Shown: piece by piece, positions 23,353 through 33,053 of the stretch
Layout of the letters: every line of letters starts with the position of its first letter
How positions within the stretch are numbered: the stretch's first letter is position 1
Source of the DNA: DASSUC01 sp035649895
Lineage (GTDB): Bacteria; Actinomycetota; Actinomycetes; Mycobacteriales; Micromonosporaceae
Direction: 5' to 3'
Assembly: GCA_035649895.1 (NCBI GenBank)
Contig: DASRIS010000084.1
Coordinates: 1 to 46,235, forward strand
Length of the DNA: 46,235 nt
The notes under the pieces: model-generated
What the model saw: only the letters and a program-made list of their open reading frames with translations
What the model was told of the DNA's origin: nothing
Database searches by the model: none
Position numbers and translations under genes: made by a program

Positions 23353-26300
23353 CCGTAGCGATGACCGTGGACAGCGAGAGCCTGGGCGCCTTCGGCGACC
23401 TCGCCAAGGCCGTCGGCCTGCTCGAACCGGCGGGGAGCGCGAACAGCTCCTGGTTCGGCGACCCCGTCGGCGCCGAGGACGGGGCCGGCAACCAGCACGG
23501 CCTGCGTCACGTGCTCACCGACAACGACCAGCGTGAGGCGCTGCTCAGCTTCGTCGACGAGGTGCTCGGCCCGCCGGACCGCGCGCAGCGGTCAGGGCAG
23601 ACCTGGGTGCCCCTGTTCACCGAGGCCGACCCGCGGGTGACGATCTCGGCGGTGGTCCAGGAGCTGGACGGTCAGGTCCGGGTGGGCATCGGCCTGGAGC
23701 ACACCACCGCGGGCGGCCCACCTCGCGTGACGACCCGGGTCCACGTGCCCGTCCTGCGGGTCGCCCAGCGTGGCCAGTCGCTGCCGCCCGACGACGTACC
23801 CCTGCCGGACTGGCTGATGCCGGGCCGGGTCGGCGGGCGGGTGGACATGAGCATCGATGCCACCTTCACCGACGCACCTCCCGCACCGGGCGCTGCCGCA
23901 CTCGCCGGGGCGTCGCTCACCGTCGGCATCCCCACCAGCGGTGACGACGACCTGTCGATCGCCCTGGAGCTGCGCGACCTCCAGCTGCCCGGAGCCACCG
24001 CCCCACGGACGTTCTCCCTGGACGCCACCGGCGTGCAGGAGCTGGGCACCGACGTCCTGGACCTCGTCACCGGGCTGGTCCGGGCGCAGGCCGACGCGCT
24101 GGACCTGTCCCGGCCGGAGCTGCGGGCGTTCGCCGCGGTGGCCGGCCTGCTCGGGCTGCGCGACGTGCCCGGTGTGCCGCCGTTGCCGCTGGCCGCGGTC
24201 CCGGCGCAGGGCATCGACGCCCTGGTGGCCTGGGTCGAGGGCGTGCTGTCGGAGAACGCCTCCCGCGACGCCTGGCTCGGCCAGCTGGCTGTCCTGGTCG
24301 GGGGCTCGCTGGACGCGGCCAACGACGCCGTCTCCGTCCAGCTTGGACCGATGCGGGTGGCCGCCAGGCTGCGGGTGCAGCCCGGCACCGCCGGGCACCC
24401 GGTCCTCGTACCCTTCGTCGAGCTCGCCCTGGACACCCGCCCGGGGGTACGGGCCCGGCTGCACGCCGACCTGCTGCGGGCCGACACGGGCAGCGGCTCT
24501 GTCCGGGCCCTGCCCGACGCCCGGCTCGAGGCCGTCTTCGGCGCGGACGCCGGTGGTGCGGCGCTGCTCTCCGGGGCCGACCCGCGCGTCGGCAGCCTGC
24601 GCACCGGGGTGGCGCTCGATGCCACCGGGCGGCCGGCGTTCGTCCTGACCCTGCACGACGTCACCGCCGGCGGCCGGACCCACCCGCTGCTGGACCTGTC
24701 CTCGCCGCAGGCCGCCGTCGACTCGGCGTCCTCGGTCGTCGAGGGCGCGCTCGCCCACGCGATCGGCCAGCTGGGCCCGGCCGGCGGCCTCGTCAACGGG
24801 CTGCTCGGCCTCGACCCGCCCGCCGGCGTCGACCCGCTGGACGTCACGGCGCTGCTGGCCAACCCGCTCGCCGCCGTCCTCGGCTACTGGAGCGAGCTCA
24901 CCGACCGTCCGGCCGCAACGGCCGACGTGCTCGGGCGCCTGCGGGCGCTGGTCAGCGGCGTACCGGTGGCTCCGGTGCCGGGCGCCGGGACCGGGGCGAG
25001 CCCGTGGCGGGTCGAGCTGGCCGGCGCCGTCGCCCTGCTCGTCTGGCGCCAGGACCAGGTGCTGGCCTGCGATGTCGCCTGGTCGACGGCGACACCGGTG
25101 CTGCGCGACTACGCGGTCACGGCCGCCGCCGGGCTCACCGTCCTGCGGGTCGACCTCGCGGCCGGACGTGCCGCCTTCGCCACCCAGGCTCGCGGCGGGC
25201 TGTCCCTGGCCCGCGCGGACGCCACGACCGCCCGGCTCGTCCTCGGCGCGGTCACGCTCGAGGCCCGCTCGCTCGCCGCGACCGTACGGTGGACGCCAGC
25301 CCACGGCCTGCGGGCGACCCTTGACGCGGACAGCCTCGCCGTCACCGTGGCGGCACGCTCGGCCCGCCCGGGCCTTCCCGAACGGATCCCGCTGGCACTG
25401 CCCACACTGGACTCTTCAGGACGGCTGGCCCTGCCGGCGATGGACTGGGCGGCCCTGGAGCGGTTGCTGGCTGGCCTGCTCGCGGAGCTGCGGCTGCCGG
25501 TCGTCGACGCGCTCGTGGACCTCGCCGGCTGGAACGGCGGCGGGGCCCACCTCGACCTGGTCGGGCTGATGACCGGCGACCCCGGGGCGACGGTCCGGAC
25601 CTGGCTGGCCGACCTGCTCCTCGACTGCCGGCGGGTCCGCTACGCCCTCGGCCCGGTGGCGGCGCTGCTCAGCGGCTTCCGGCTCGGCGCGCCCATGGGC
25701 TCGGGCAGCCCGCGCAGCCCGTACCGCTGCCCGGCCGCGGGCGAGGCGCGCCTGCCCGGCCTCGCGGTCTGGCTCGACCCGGGGTGCCCGCCAGAGCCGT
25801 CCACCTTCGCCGCCGTGCTCGGCGCGCTGCGCGGGCCCGAGCCGCCGGAGAGCCGCACGGTCGTCGCGGTGCTGCACGAGGCCGGCGCGACCCTGCCCGA
25901 CGTCGCCGACCTGCTCGTCGGCCGGGACTCGCTGGCCAGCGGCTTCGACGCCCTGGTCGCCCGGTGGGCGGGCACCGACGGCCTGGTGGGGCGCCCGGCC
26001 AGCCTGCCCGCCGGGGTCACCGCGCTCGACCTGCCGCTCGCCTACGCCGAGATGGTGGCCCTGGGCAGCGTCGGCGTGCTCGCCAGCGAGGTCTTCGAGA
26101 CCGTGCCCGCCGCAGTCGTCCAGGTGGGCTGCGAGCCGACCTGGAGCCGGAGCGGCGGGGCCATCCCGGCGACCGGCGCGGGCACCTGGTTCGTGCGGCT
26201 GCCGACCCCCGGCGCGGCCGCGCTCGCCCGCCCGGACCGGGGCGGCATCGGGGAGCAGGCCGCCCAGCTCGCGGCGGCGCTGGCCGGGCGCACCGAGCCG

Positions 26301-29300
26301 GTCGCGGTGGTCGCGTACGGGGCGTGTGGCGCGGCGGCGCTGCGCGCCGCGGCAACGGTGCCGGTCATCAGCTCCGTCGTCACGGTGGGCAGCCCGTGGT
26401 CTGACGTCGCCGTCGACGGTCTCCACAGTGGACTCGGCGGGGACGCGCTGCGCCTGCTCAGCCGGCTGCAACAGCCCGACCGCGAAGTGTGGCCGGACCC
26501 GCTGGTGGCCACGGAGACCACCCCGTCCGAGCGGGCGCTCTACCTGGTACGGCGCAGCGCCGCGTACGCCGGCGGGGACCTGCCGTCGGCGGCGGCCGAG
26601 GCACTCCGGTCCGGGCTGGACGTGCGGGCGGTCTTCGGCAGCCTCGACGAGGACAGCCTCCAGCTGGGGCTGGGCGCGTTCGTGGCGGACGGCATCCGGG
26701 CCCGGGTCGCCGCGGCCCAGGACGCGCCCGAGGCGGGCCTGGAGCCGACCGCCCTGCACGCCGGGGTGGGCATCCCAGTCATCGACCTGGACCTCGGTGG
26801 CCTCCTCGTCGGCGCCGGCGCCACCGTCGAGCTGTGCCGCATCGCCTCCGACCTGGAGGCCACGGTCGCCCGAGCCGTCATCGTCGACGTGCACCTCGGC
26901 GTGCACGACGGCTGGCTGCTGGGCGGGCCGGGGACGACCGGCGCCTCCGGCGACCTGCGCTGGATGTCGGCGCGCGTCGAGGTGCCCCTGGACGGGCGGC
27001 CCGGGGACGCCGAGCTCGTGCTGCACGAGGCGCGGGCGCTCGGTGTCGACCGGGAGCGCTGGGTGGTCCGCGCCGCCGGCGCGACGACCGAGGCGCGGCT
27101 GCTGCTCTCCGGCGTGGCCGGCCGGCTGCACGCCGCATCGCCGGACCTGGCCGCGTTGCTCGACCACCTCGGGCTCACCCGCGACGGTGGGCTGGACCCG
27201 GATGGGCTGGACCGGCTGCTGCACGACACCGCCACCACGATGCGCGCCTCCCTCGCCACCGCACCGGTGGCTGTCGCGGGCGCGCTGCGGGCGCTCGTAC
27301 CGGCGGCGACCGGCACCGGGTCGAGCCTTACCTGGACGGCCGGCCCGGCGACCATCGGTGTGGATCTCGCGACCGGGTCGGTCACCGCGGCGCTGCGCCT
27401 GGCCGAGGCGCCCCTGCCGCCCATCCAGATCGACGTCACGGCCTCGCCGTCGGGCGCCTCGGCCACCGCCGCCCTCGGCGCGCTCGACCCGCAGGCGGGC
27501 GGCGTCCGCCTGGTCGCGCGGACCTCGCCGGCGGCGAGCCTGGCCGCCGAGTGGGCCGCGCCGAACGCCGCGGCCCGTACCGTGGCGCTGCTGCCCACCC
27601 CCGACCCGGCGGCCCTGGCTGACCTCGCCACGGTGGCGCTCCCCGCCGTGCTCGCGCACTGCCTGGTCAACGCGGTACGCGGGGCCGTGTCGTCACCGGC
27701 GCGGCCCGCCCTGGACACCGCGCTCGACGCGGCCGGCCTGCTCGCCCCGCCCGACCCGGCCGGCGGGCGGGCGGTCATCGTCCCCATCGGACTGTTCCAG
27801 GACCCGGGCGGGTGGCTGCGCCACGGCACCGCCGCGTGGCGCACCAACGCCGCGGCCAGCGCCGTGGCCCTGCTCGACGCGCTGGCTGCGCTGGTGGTGC
27901 CGGACCGGGGTACGGCCACCGGGTGGCCGGTCGCCGAGGGGGTGTCGGTCAGCTACTCCGTCGAGTCCGGCAACCGCCTGCGGCTCGTCGTCGACCTGGC
28001 GCTGGCGGTCGGTGGCGTCACCACGCGCGTGGCGGGCGGCCTCCTGGTCGGCCCGGACGGGCTGCCGTCGCCCATTGTGGACGCGTCCGTCGACATCAAC
28101 GGCCGGGGCCTGCGCCTGGCCGTCGGCGGGACTCCCCCGGTGCAGCTGTCGCTGGTACGGCCGGCACCCGCACCGGCCCTGCCGCTCTACCCGGACGGCC
28201 CCGGGCTGGGCCAGGCGCTCAGCGCGATCGGCGAGACCGTCCTGCCACCCGTGCTCAACGAGGTCGCCCGGCACCGCAACGACACCGCAAGCTCGCTGGC
28301 CAAAGACGTCGGCAGGGCGGTGTTCGACCTCGGCCGGGCGCTGGACCTGCTGGAGAGCGACCAGTTCACCGGGCCGCGGCTCACCGCCTTCGCCGCCGAC
28401 CCGGCCGCCGCGCTGCTCGCCCGCCTGCCACAGCTGGTGACCACGGCCGCCGCGAGCCTGGCCAACGCCCTCGACCCGGGCCACAGCATCGTCGCCGTCG
28501 ACGGCCCGACCGGCAACGTCGTGACGCTCGGCTTCGGGCACGGGCAGCCGGTCCGGGTGGTGCTGGACGCCAGCGGCGCGGTCCCCGCCGTCGAGCTGCG
28601 CGCCGACGTGGTCGTCACCGGGGTGGGCCGGTTCACCCTGGACCGGCTGCGCCTGTCCACCGCGGGGGTCGACATCTCCGCCCGGCTGGGCCCCGTCGTC
28701 CTGGACATCGGCGCGTTCTCGCTGCGGCCCCTGCTGGTCGTCCGGGCCGGCAGCGCGGCCGGCGCGGACCGGATGGTCGGGCTGGGGCTGGCCCTCGACG
28801 ACGCCGCGGCGCGGTCGGTGCAGACGCGCTGGGCGCTGGACACCACCCCGCCGGTGCTGACCGCGGTGCACGGAAGCGGGGCCGCCGAGTCGGTCGGCGA
28901 GGCGGACGAGGCGGCGTACTGGCTGCTGGCCCTGGGGCTGTCGCTGGCCGCGGGGGTGGCCGTCGAGGGGCTGCGGGACCTGCTCACGGCCAAGGCGAAG
29001 GCCTGCCTGCGCGGCGTCGTCTTCACCGACGCCGCCGGCAGCACCCAGCTCGACCCCGGCCTCGCCCTCGACCTGCTCGACCCGCCCGCGCTGCTGGAGC
29101 GGCTCAAGCGGCTGCTGTGGAACGCCGCGCAGCCACCCGCGCTGTCGCTCACGCTTGAGGACATCGTCACGGTGGCACTGTCCAGCCTGGACACCGGCGG
29201 CGGGCGCAGCGCGCTCGGGCTGAGCGTCACCCTGGTCCCCGGCCGGCGGTTCGCGCTGGCGGACGGGGACACCCGGGTCGAGCTGGAGGTGGACGCCGCA

Positions 29301-32300
29301 TGGGTGGACCCGCAGGTCGCGCCCGGGCTGGGCGTCTACCTGCTCGCCGGCGCCTCCGCCGCCACGCTGGAGATCTCCCCGGCCGTCTCCGTCGCCGGGC
29401 TGGGCCTGCGGTTCACCAAGAGCAGCGGCCCGCTGCTGTCGCTCGGCGCGGTCGGGCTGGACGGCATCGCGGTCCACCTCTACGGCGAGGTGAGCCCTGA
29501 CGGCGTCGGCGGGGGCGTCAACCTGGAGCTGGCCGGGCTCGCCGTCGCACCGGGCGGCGCGGGCGGCACCAACGCGGTGGCGAACAGCATCGTCAACGAC
29601 GCCGGCCAGGCCAGCCCGGCGAGCCGCCCGGCGTTCTCGCCGTCCCTCGCCGTCCAGCAGCACCCCGGCTCGACACCGGGCGTCTCGCTGCGCGCCGGCC
29701 CGCCACCCGGCCCGTGGTGGCTCCTCGTGCAGCGGCAGCTGGGCCCGCTCTACCTCGAGCGCGTCGGGTTCGACACCGCTGAGACCGACCGGCGGGTCAC
29801 CCGGATCACGCTGCTGTTCGACGGGCGGGTGTCGCTGTTCGGGCTGACCGCGGCCGTGGACCAGCTGTCGGTCAGCTGGCTCGGCGGGGACCTGCTGGAC
29901 ATCAACAGCTGGGCCGTTGACCTGATGGGCCTGGCCATCTCGGCCGACCTGTCCGGGGTGAGCCTGGCCGGCGGGATCCTCAAGACCATCGGGCCGCCCG
30001 ACGATGGCCCGGTGTCCTATGTGGGCATGCTGCTAGGCCGCTTCGGCACGTACGGCCTGACCGTGTTCGGCGGCTACACCAACGACAACGGCAACCCGTC
30101 GTTCTTCATCTTCGGCGGGATCAACGGGCCGATCGGCGGCCCACCGGCGTTCTTCGTGACCGGCATCGGCGGTGGGCTGGGCATCAACCGGGCGCTGCGC
30201 ATCCCCGCCGACCCGTCGACGTTCAACGAGTTCCCGTTCATCGCCGCGCTGGACCCGGCCGCCCAGCCACCCGCCGACCCAATGGCCGAGCTGCGCCGGC
30301 TCAACCTCTACTTTGGAGTCGAGCGCGGCACCTTCTGGTTCGCCGCCGGGATCAGCTTCAACTGCTTCGCCCTGGTCGACGGCATCGCCGTGGTGGCCGT
30401 GGCGTTCGGCAACGGCCTCGAGATCAACCTGCTGGGCCTGGCCCGCATGGCGCTGCCCCGGCCGCAGGCCGCGCTGGTCTCCATCGAGCTGGGGCTGCTG
30501 GCCCGCTTCTCGACCAGCGAGGGCATCTTCATGATCCGGGCCGCGCTGACCGAGAACTCGTGGCTGCTCTACCCCGAGGTGCGGCTGACCGGTGGCTTCG
30601 CCTTCGTGATCTGGTGGAAGGGGCCGCTGGCCGGCCAGTTCGTGCTGACGCTGGGCGGCTACCACCCCGACTTCTATCGCGACGGGTACCCGGACGTGCC
30701 GCGGCTCGGCCTGACCTGGCGGGTCTCCGATGCCATCGTCATCAAGGGCGGCTCCTACTTCGCGCTCACCTCCGAGGCCCTGATGACCGGGGTGGACATC
30801 GAGGTCAGCGCGGACTTCGGCTGGGCCTGGGCGCGGGTCGCGTTCGGCGCGCACGGCATCGTCTACTTCGACCCGTTCTGGTTTGAGGTGATGGCGTACG
30901 CGCGCATCTCCGCGGGCGTGAAGATCGAGACCTTCCTGGGTACGATCAGCCTCAGCGTCTCGCTCGGGGCGCGGGTCCGGGTCTGGGGGCCGGAGTTCTC
31001 CGGTGAGGCCACCTTCGAGGTCGGGCCGTGCGAGCTCACGGTGCCCTTCGGCAGCGAGCGCGCGGTCGAGGGCGAGCGGCTCGACTGGGCCGGGTTCGTC
31101 GCGAAGTACCTGGAGGACGCGGGCGGCGGGACGGCGCGGGCGCTGTCGTCCATCACCGGCAAGGGCACCCTGCCCTCGGCCACCGGCGGCGCCCGGTCCG
31201 CACCCACCGCCGACGGCACCGCCGGGCGGCCCTTCGAGGTGTACGCCGAGTTCGAGCTCACCGTAGTGACGACGATCCCCGCCACCGGCCTGGACCTGGC
31301 CCAGCCGGACGGGCCGGCGGCCCTGCCGGTGTCCCGGTCGGACGGCATGCCCGGCCAGCTCGGGCTCAAGCCGATGAAGGCCGGCAACCTGGCTTCGTCG
31401 CTGCGCATCCGGCTGGCCCGCAAGGACGACACGACCGGCGAGTACGCCAGCGCGACCGGCACGCTGCGGCAGCTGGTGGCGAGCCACGCCGAGCAGTCGT
31501 ACCCGATCGGGGCCTGGGGGCAGCCGGAGCCGGAGGGGCTGCCCGCGCCGCCGCTGCCAACGGGTGACACGCTCCAGGCCGCCAGCAGCGTCCGGCTGGA
31601 GGCGGTCGCCACGTCGTTCCACCGCGGTCCGGAGATCGACTACTACCGGGTGGAGGCGGCGCGGCGGCCCCTGCCGCTGCAGGCGGGCGGGCTCAGCCGG
31701 GCCGCGATGCTGCACGACGCCGGCACGGTCGGCATCGCCACCCCCACGACCGCCGCCGAGGCGCTCGACGCGGCGCAGCGGGAGCTGGCCGGCGCCCGCA
31801 GCGGGCTGGCCACCGCCGCCTACCGGCGGGACGTGTCGGCGCCGCCGCTCTTCGGCACGCTGGCCGAGGGCATCGCCGCCGGCAACGCCGCGGACGCGGC
31901 AGCGGCCCGCACCGCACCCCCGCCCGCGCCGCCGCCGCGGGACACCCGGCCCCCGGTCGTCGCCGGCTACCTCGCCGCCGGCACGGGCGCCGCCGCCCGC
32001 GCCGCGACCACCACCGTGGCGGACAAGGACATCCCGCGCCGCCCGGCGCCCACCCTGGACTCGGTACGCACCCAGCTCGGCGTCCAGGTGCCCGCGGCGC
32101 TGCACGTCTTCCAGCGGGAGTCGGTGGTGTTCGGTCCGACCGTCGTGGCGTACCGGGCACCCCGGACGGTCGTCTCCGGCGCGACCAGGTCCTACGGCGT
32201 GGCGGCGCGGGACGCCACCGGCCACCTCCCCGCCGGGGATGTCGTGCTGCTCACCATGCCCGATGCAGCCGCCGACCGGGACGCACCCGCCGACCGGGAC

Positions 32301-33053
32301 GCAGCCGCCGACCGGGACGCAGCCGCCGACCGGGACGGGCAGCGCCCCGCGCTCGGCGTCAAGGGGCAGGCCCGGGTGGTCGCCGTGCGCGGCGACGGTG
32401 AGGTGGCCCTCGACGCCACAAGCAGCGGCCGGGTGCCGGTCCCGCCAGGCACCGCCCTGCTCGCCGTACAGGCGTCGCCGGTCCAGGACGGCGGGCTCGC
32501 CGGGTGGCACGTACGGTCGCGGGTCTGCGCGCTGGGCACGCACGCCGCTCTCGCGTCCGGCTGCGTCGTCACGGTCGCCGGCCTGCCGACCACGCCCAGG
32601 GCCGCGGTCTGGGTCTCCGCCGGCGAGCTCGTCACGGCCACCGCCGAGATCCTGACCAGGTTCAGCGCGCCGGTCCAGGCGGTGGCCATCGCGGTCGAGA
32701 CGGCGACCGCCGAGCGTCTGGCCAGTGTGGACACCGAGCTCATCGGGGCGGTGGCGGCGCACCCGCCGGCCGTCGTGCTCAACGGCCGCCAGGCGGTGCT
32801 CGTCTACGACGTGGTCCCGGAGCAGGGCGCGGCGGTGGCCGTACGGGTGCGCACCGGTGGCGACTGGCGGGTCACCGCCGTCCTCGGTGACGACGTGCCC
32901 GCGGCGGACCTGACCGCCGACATCGTGCGGCGGGGCGTCGCCGGCGCCACCGGCCGCCTGGCCGGCTCCGGCCCGGGCTGCGACCTGTCGTGGCTGGCCG
33001 GCAAGGCCCGCAAGGACATCAAGGAAGGTGGGGTCCGCGATGGCCGTGGGTGA
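23349..33053 (+). CDS. giant DUF6603-type protein (3,234 aa)
   Basis: The core at residues about 2120-2570 matches the DUF6603 pattern: FGGYTNDNGNPSFFIFGGIN, GGIGGGLGINRAL-like glycine loops, LGGYHPDFYRDGYPDVPRLG and WARVAFGAHGIVYFDPFWFE. It is preceded by about 2,100 residues of repeating amphipathic beta-strand sequence (LxVxLxLxDAxG pattern) rich in Ala, Leu, Val, Asp and Gly. Around residues 975-1010 a lipase-like elbow (VAYGACGAAAL ... VVTVGSPWSD) has Cys993 where Ser is usual. An 18-bp repeat encodes ADRDAA units at about residues 2973-2996. There is no signal peptide. The GTG at 23349 overlaps the previous stop (GTGA); the ATG at 23361 is the alternative. The function is unknown; the composition suggests a very long beta-rich scaffold or lipid-contacting structure. 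Confidence 0.85.
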   Translation: MTVAMTVDSESLGAFGDLAKAVGLLEPAGSANSSWFGDPVGAEDGAGNQHGLRHVLTDNDQREALLSFVDEVLGPPDRAQRSGQTWVPLFTEADPRVTISAVVQELDGQVRVGIGLEHTTAGGPPRVTTRVHVPVLRVAQRGQSLPPDDVPLPDWLMPGRVGGRVDMSIDATFTDAPPAPGAAALAGASLTVGIPTSGDDDLSIALELRDLQLPGATAPRTFSLDATGVQELGTDVLDLVTGLVRAQADALDLSRPELRAFAAVAGLLGLRDVPGVPPLPLAAVPAQGIDALVAWVEGVLSENASRDAWLGQLAVLVGGSLDAANDAVSVQLGPMRVAARLRVQPGTAGHPVLVPFVELALDTRPGVRARLHADLLRADTGSGSVRALPDARLEAVFGADAGGAALLSGADPRVGSLRTGVALDATGRPAFVLTLHDVTAGGRTHPLLDLSSPQAAVDSASSVVEGALAHAIGQLGPAGGLVNGLLGLDPPAGVDPLDVTALLANPLAAVLGYWSELTDRPAATADVLGRLRALVSGVPVAPVPGAGTGASPWRVELAGAVALLVWRQDQVLACDVAWSTATPVLRDYAVTAAAGLTVLRVDLAAGRAAFATQARGGLSLARADATTARLVLGAVTLEARSLAATVRWTPAHGLRATLDADSLAVTVAARSARPGLPERIPLALPTLDSSGRLALPAMDWAALERLLAGLLAELRLPVVDALVDLAGWNGGGAHLDLVGLMTGDPGATVRTWLADLLLDCRRVRYALGPVAALLSGFRLGAPMGSGSPRSPYRCPAAGEARLPGLAVWLDPGCPPEPSTFAAVLGALRGPEPPESRTVVAVLHEAGATLPDVADLLVGRDSLASGFDALVARWAGTDGLVGRPASLPAGVTALDLPLAYAEMVALGSVGVLASEVFETVPAAVVQVGCEPTWSRSGGAIPATGAGTWFVRLPTPGAAALARPDRGGIGEQAAQLAAALAGRTEPVAVVAYGACGAAALRAAATVPVISSVVTVGSPWSDVAVDGLHSGLGGDALRLLSRLQQPDREVWPDPLVATETTPSERALYLVRRSAAYAGGDLPSAAAEALRSGLDVRAVFGSLDEDSLQLGLGAFVADGIRARVAAAQDAPEAGLEPTALHAGVGIPVIDLDLGGLLVGAGATVELCRIASDLEATVARAVIVDVHLGVHDGWLLGGPGTTGASGDLRWMSARVEVPLDGRPGDAELVLHEARALGVDRERWVVRAAGATTEARLLLSGVAGRLHAASPDLAALLDHLGLTRDGGLDPDGLDRLLHDTATTMRASLATAPVAVAGALRALVPAATGTGSSLTWTAGPATIGVDLATGSVTAALRLAEAPLPPIQIDVTASPSGASATAALGALDPQAGGVRLVARTSPAASLAAEWAAPNAAARTVALLPTPDPAALADLATVALPAVLAHCLVNAVRGAVSSPARPALDTALDAAGLLAPPDPAGGRAVIVPIGLFQDPGGWLRHGTAAWRTNAAASAVALLDALAALVVPDRGTATGWPVAEGVSVSYSVESGNRLRLVVDLALAVGGVTTRVAGGLLVGPDGLPSPIVDASVDINGRGLRLAVGGTPPVQLSLVRPAPAPALPLYPDGPGLGQALSAIGETVLPPVLNEVARHRNDTASSLAKDVGRAVFDLGRALDLLESDQFTGPRLTAFAADPAAALLARLPQLVTTAAASLANALDPGHSIVAVDGPTGNVVTLGFGHGQPVRVVLDASGAVPAVELRADVVVTGVGRFTLDRLRLSTAGVDISARLGPVVLDIGAFSLRPLLVVRAGSAAGADRMVGLGLALDDAAARSVQTRWALDTTPPVLTAVHGSGAAESVGEADEAAYWLLALGLSLAAGVAVEGLRDLLTAKAKACLRGVVFTDAAGSTQLDPGLALDLLDPPALLERLKRLLWNAAQPPALSLTLEDIVTVALSSLDTGGGRSALGLSVTLVPGRRFALADGDTRVELEVDAAWVDPQVAPGLGVYLLAGASAATLEISPAVSVAGLGLRFTKSSGPLLSLGAVGLDGIAVHLYGEVSPDGVGGGVNLELAGLAVAPGGAGGTNAVANSIVNDAGQASPASRPAFSPSLAVQQHPGSTPGVSLRAGPPPGPWWLLVQRQLGPLYLERVGFDTAETDRRVTRITLLFDGRVSLFGLTAAVDQLSVSWLGGDLLDINSWAVDLMGLAISADLSGVSLAGGILKTIGPPDDGPVSYVGMLLGRFGTYGLTVFGGYTNDNGNPSFFIFGGINGPIGGPPAFFVTGIGGGLGINRALRIPADPSTFNEFPFIAALDPAAQPPADPMAELRRLNLYFGVERGTFWFAAGISFNCFALVDGIAVVAVAFGNGLEINLLGLARMALPRPQAALVSIELGLLARFSTSEGIFMIRAALTENSWLLYPEVRLTGGFAFVIWWKGPLAGQFVLTLGGYHPDFYRDGYPDVPRLGLTWRVSDAIVIKGGSYFALTSEALMTGVDIEVSADFGWAWARVAFGAHGIVYFDPFWFEVMAYARISAGVKIETFLGTISLSVSLGARVRVWGPEFSGEATFEVGPCELTVPFGSERAVEGERLDWAGFVAKYLEDAGGGTARALSSITGKGTLPSATGGARSAPTADGTAGRPFEVYAEFELTVVTTIPATGLDLAQPDGPAALPVSRSDGMPGQLGLKPMKAGNLASSLRIRLARKDDTTGEYASATGTLRQLVASHAEQSYPIGAWGQPEPEGLPAPPLPTGDTLQAASSVRLEAVATSFHRGPEIDYYRVEAARRPLPLQAGGLSRAAMLHDAGTVGIATPTTAAEALDAAQRELAGARSGLATAAYRRDVSAPPLFGTLAEGIAAGNAADAAAARTAPPPAPPPRDTRPPVVAGYLAAGTGAAARAATTTVADKDIPRRPAPTLDSVRTQLGVQVPAALHVFQRESVVFGPTVVAYRAPRTVVSGATRSYGVAARDATGHLPAGDVVLLTMPDAAADRDAPADRDAAADRDAAADRDGQRPALGVKGQARVVAVRGDGEVALDATSSGRVPVPPGTALLAVQASPVQDGGLAGWHVRSRVCALGTHAALASGCVVTVAGLPTTPRAAVWVSAGELVTATAEILTRFSAPVQAVAIAVETATAERLASVDTELIGAVAAHPPAVVLNGRQAVLVYDVVPEQGAAVAVRVRTGGDWRVTAVLGDDVPAADLTADIVRRGVAGATGRLAGSGPGCDLSWLAGKARKDIKEGGVRDGRG
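32265..32336 (+). repeat. four 18-bp tandem repeats inside the giant gene
   Basis: The unit GCAGCCGCCGACCGGGAC occurs at 32265, 32283 (one change), 32301 and 32319. It keeps the reading frame and encodes a charged Ala-Ala-Asp-Arg-Asp hinge. Confidence 0.9.
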
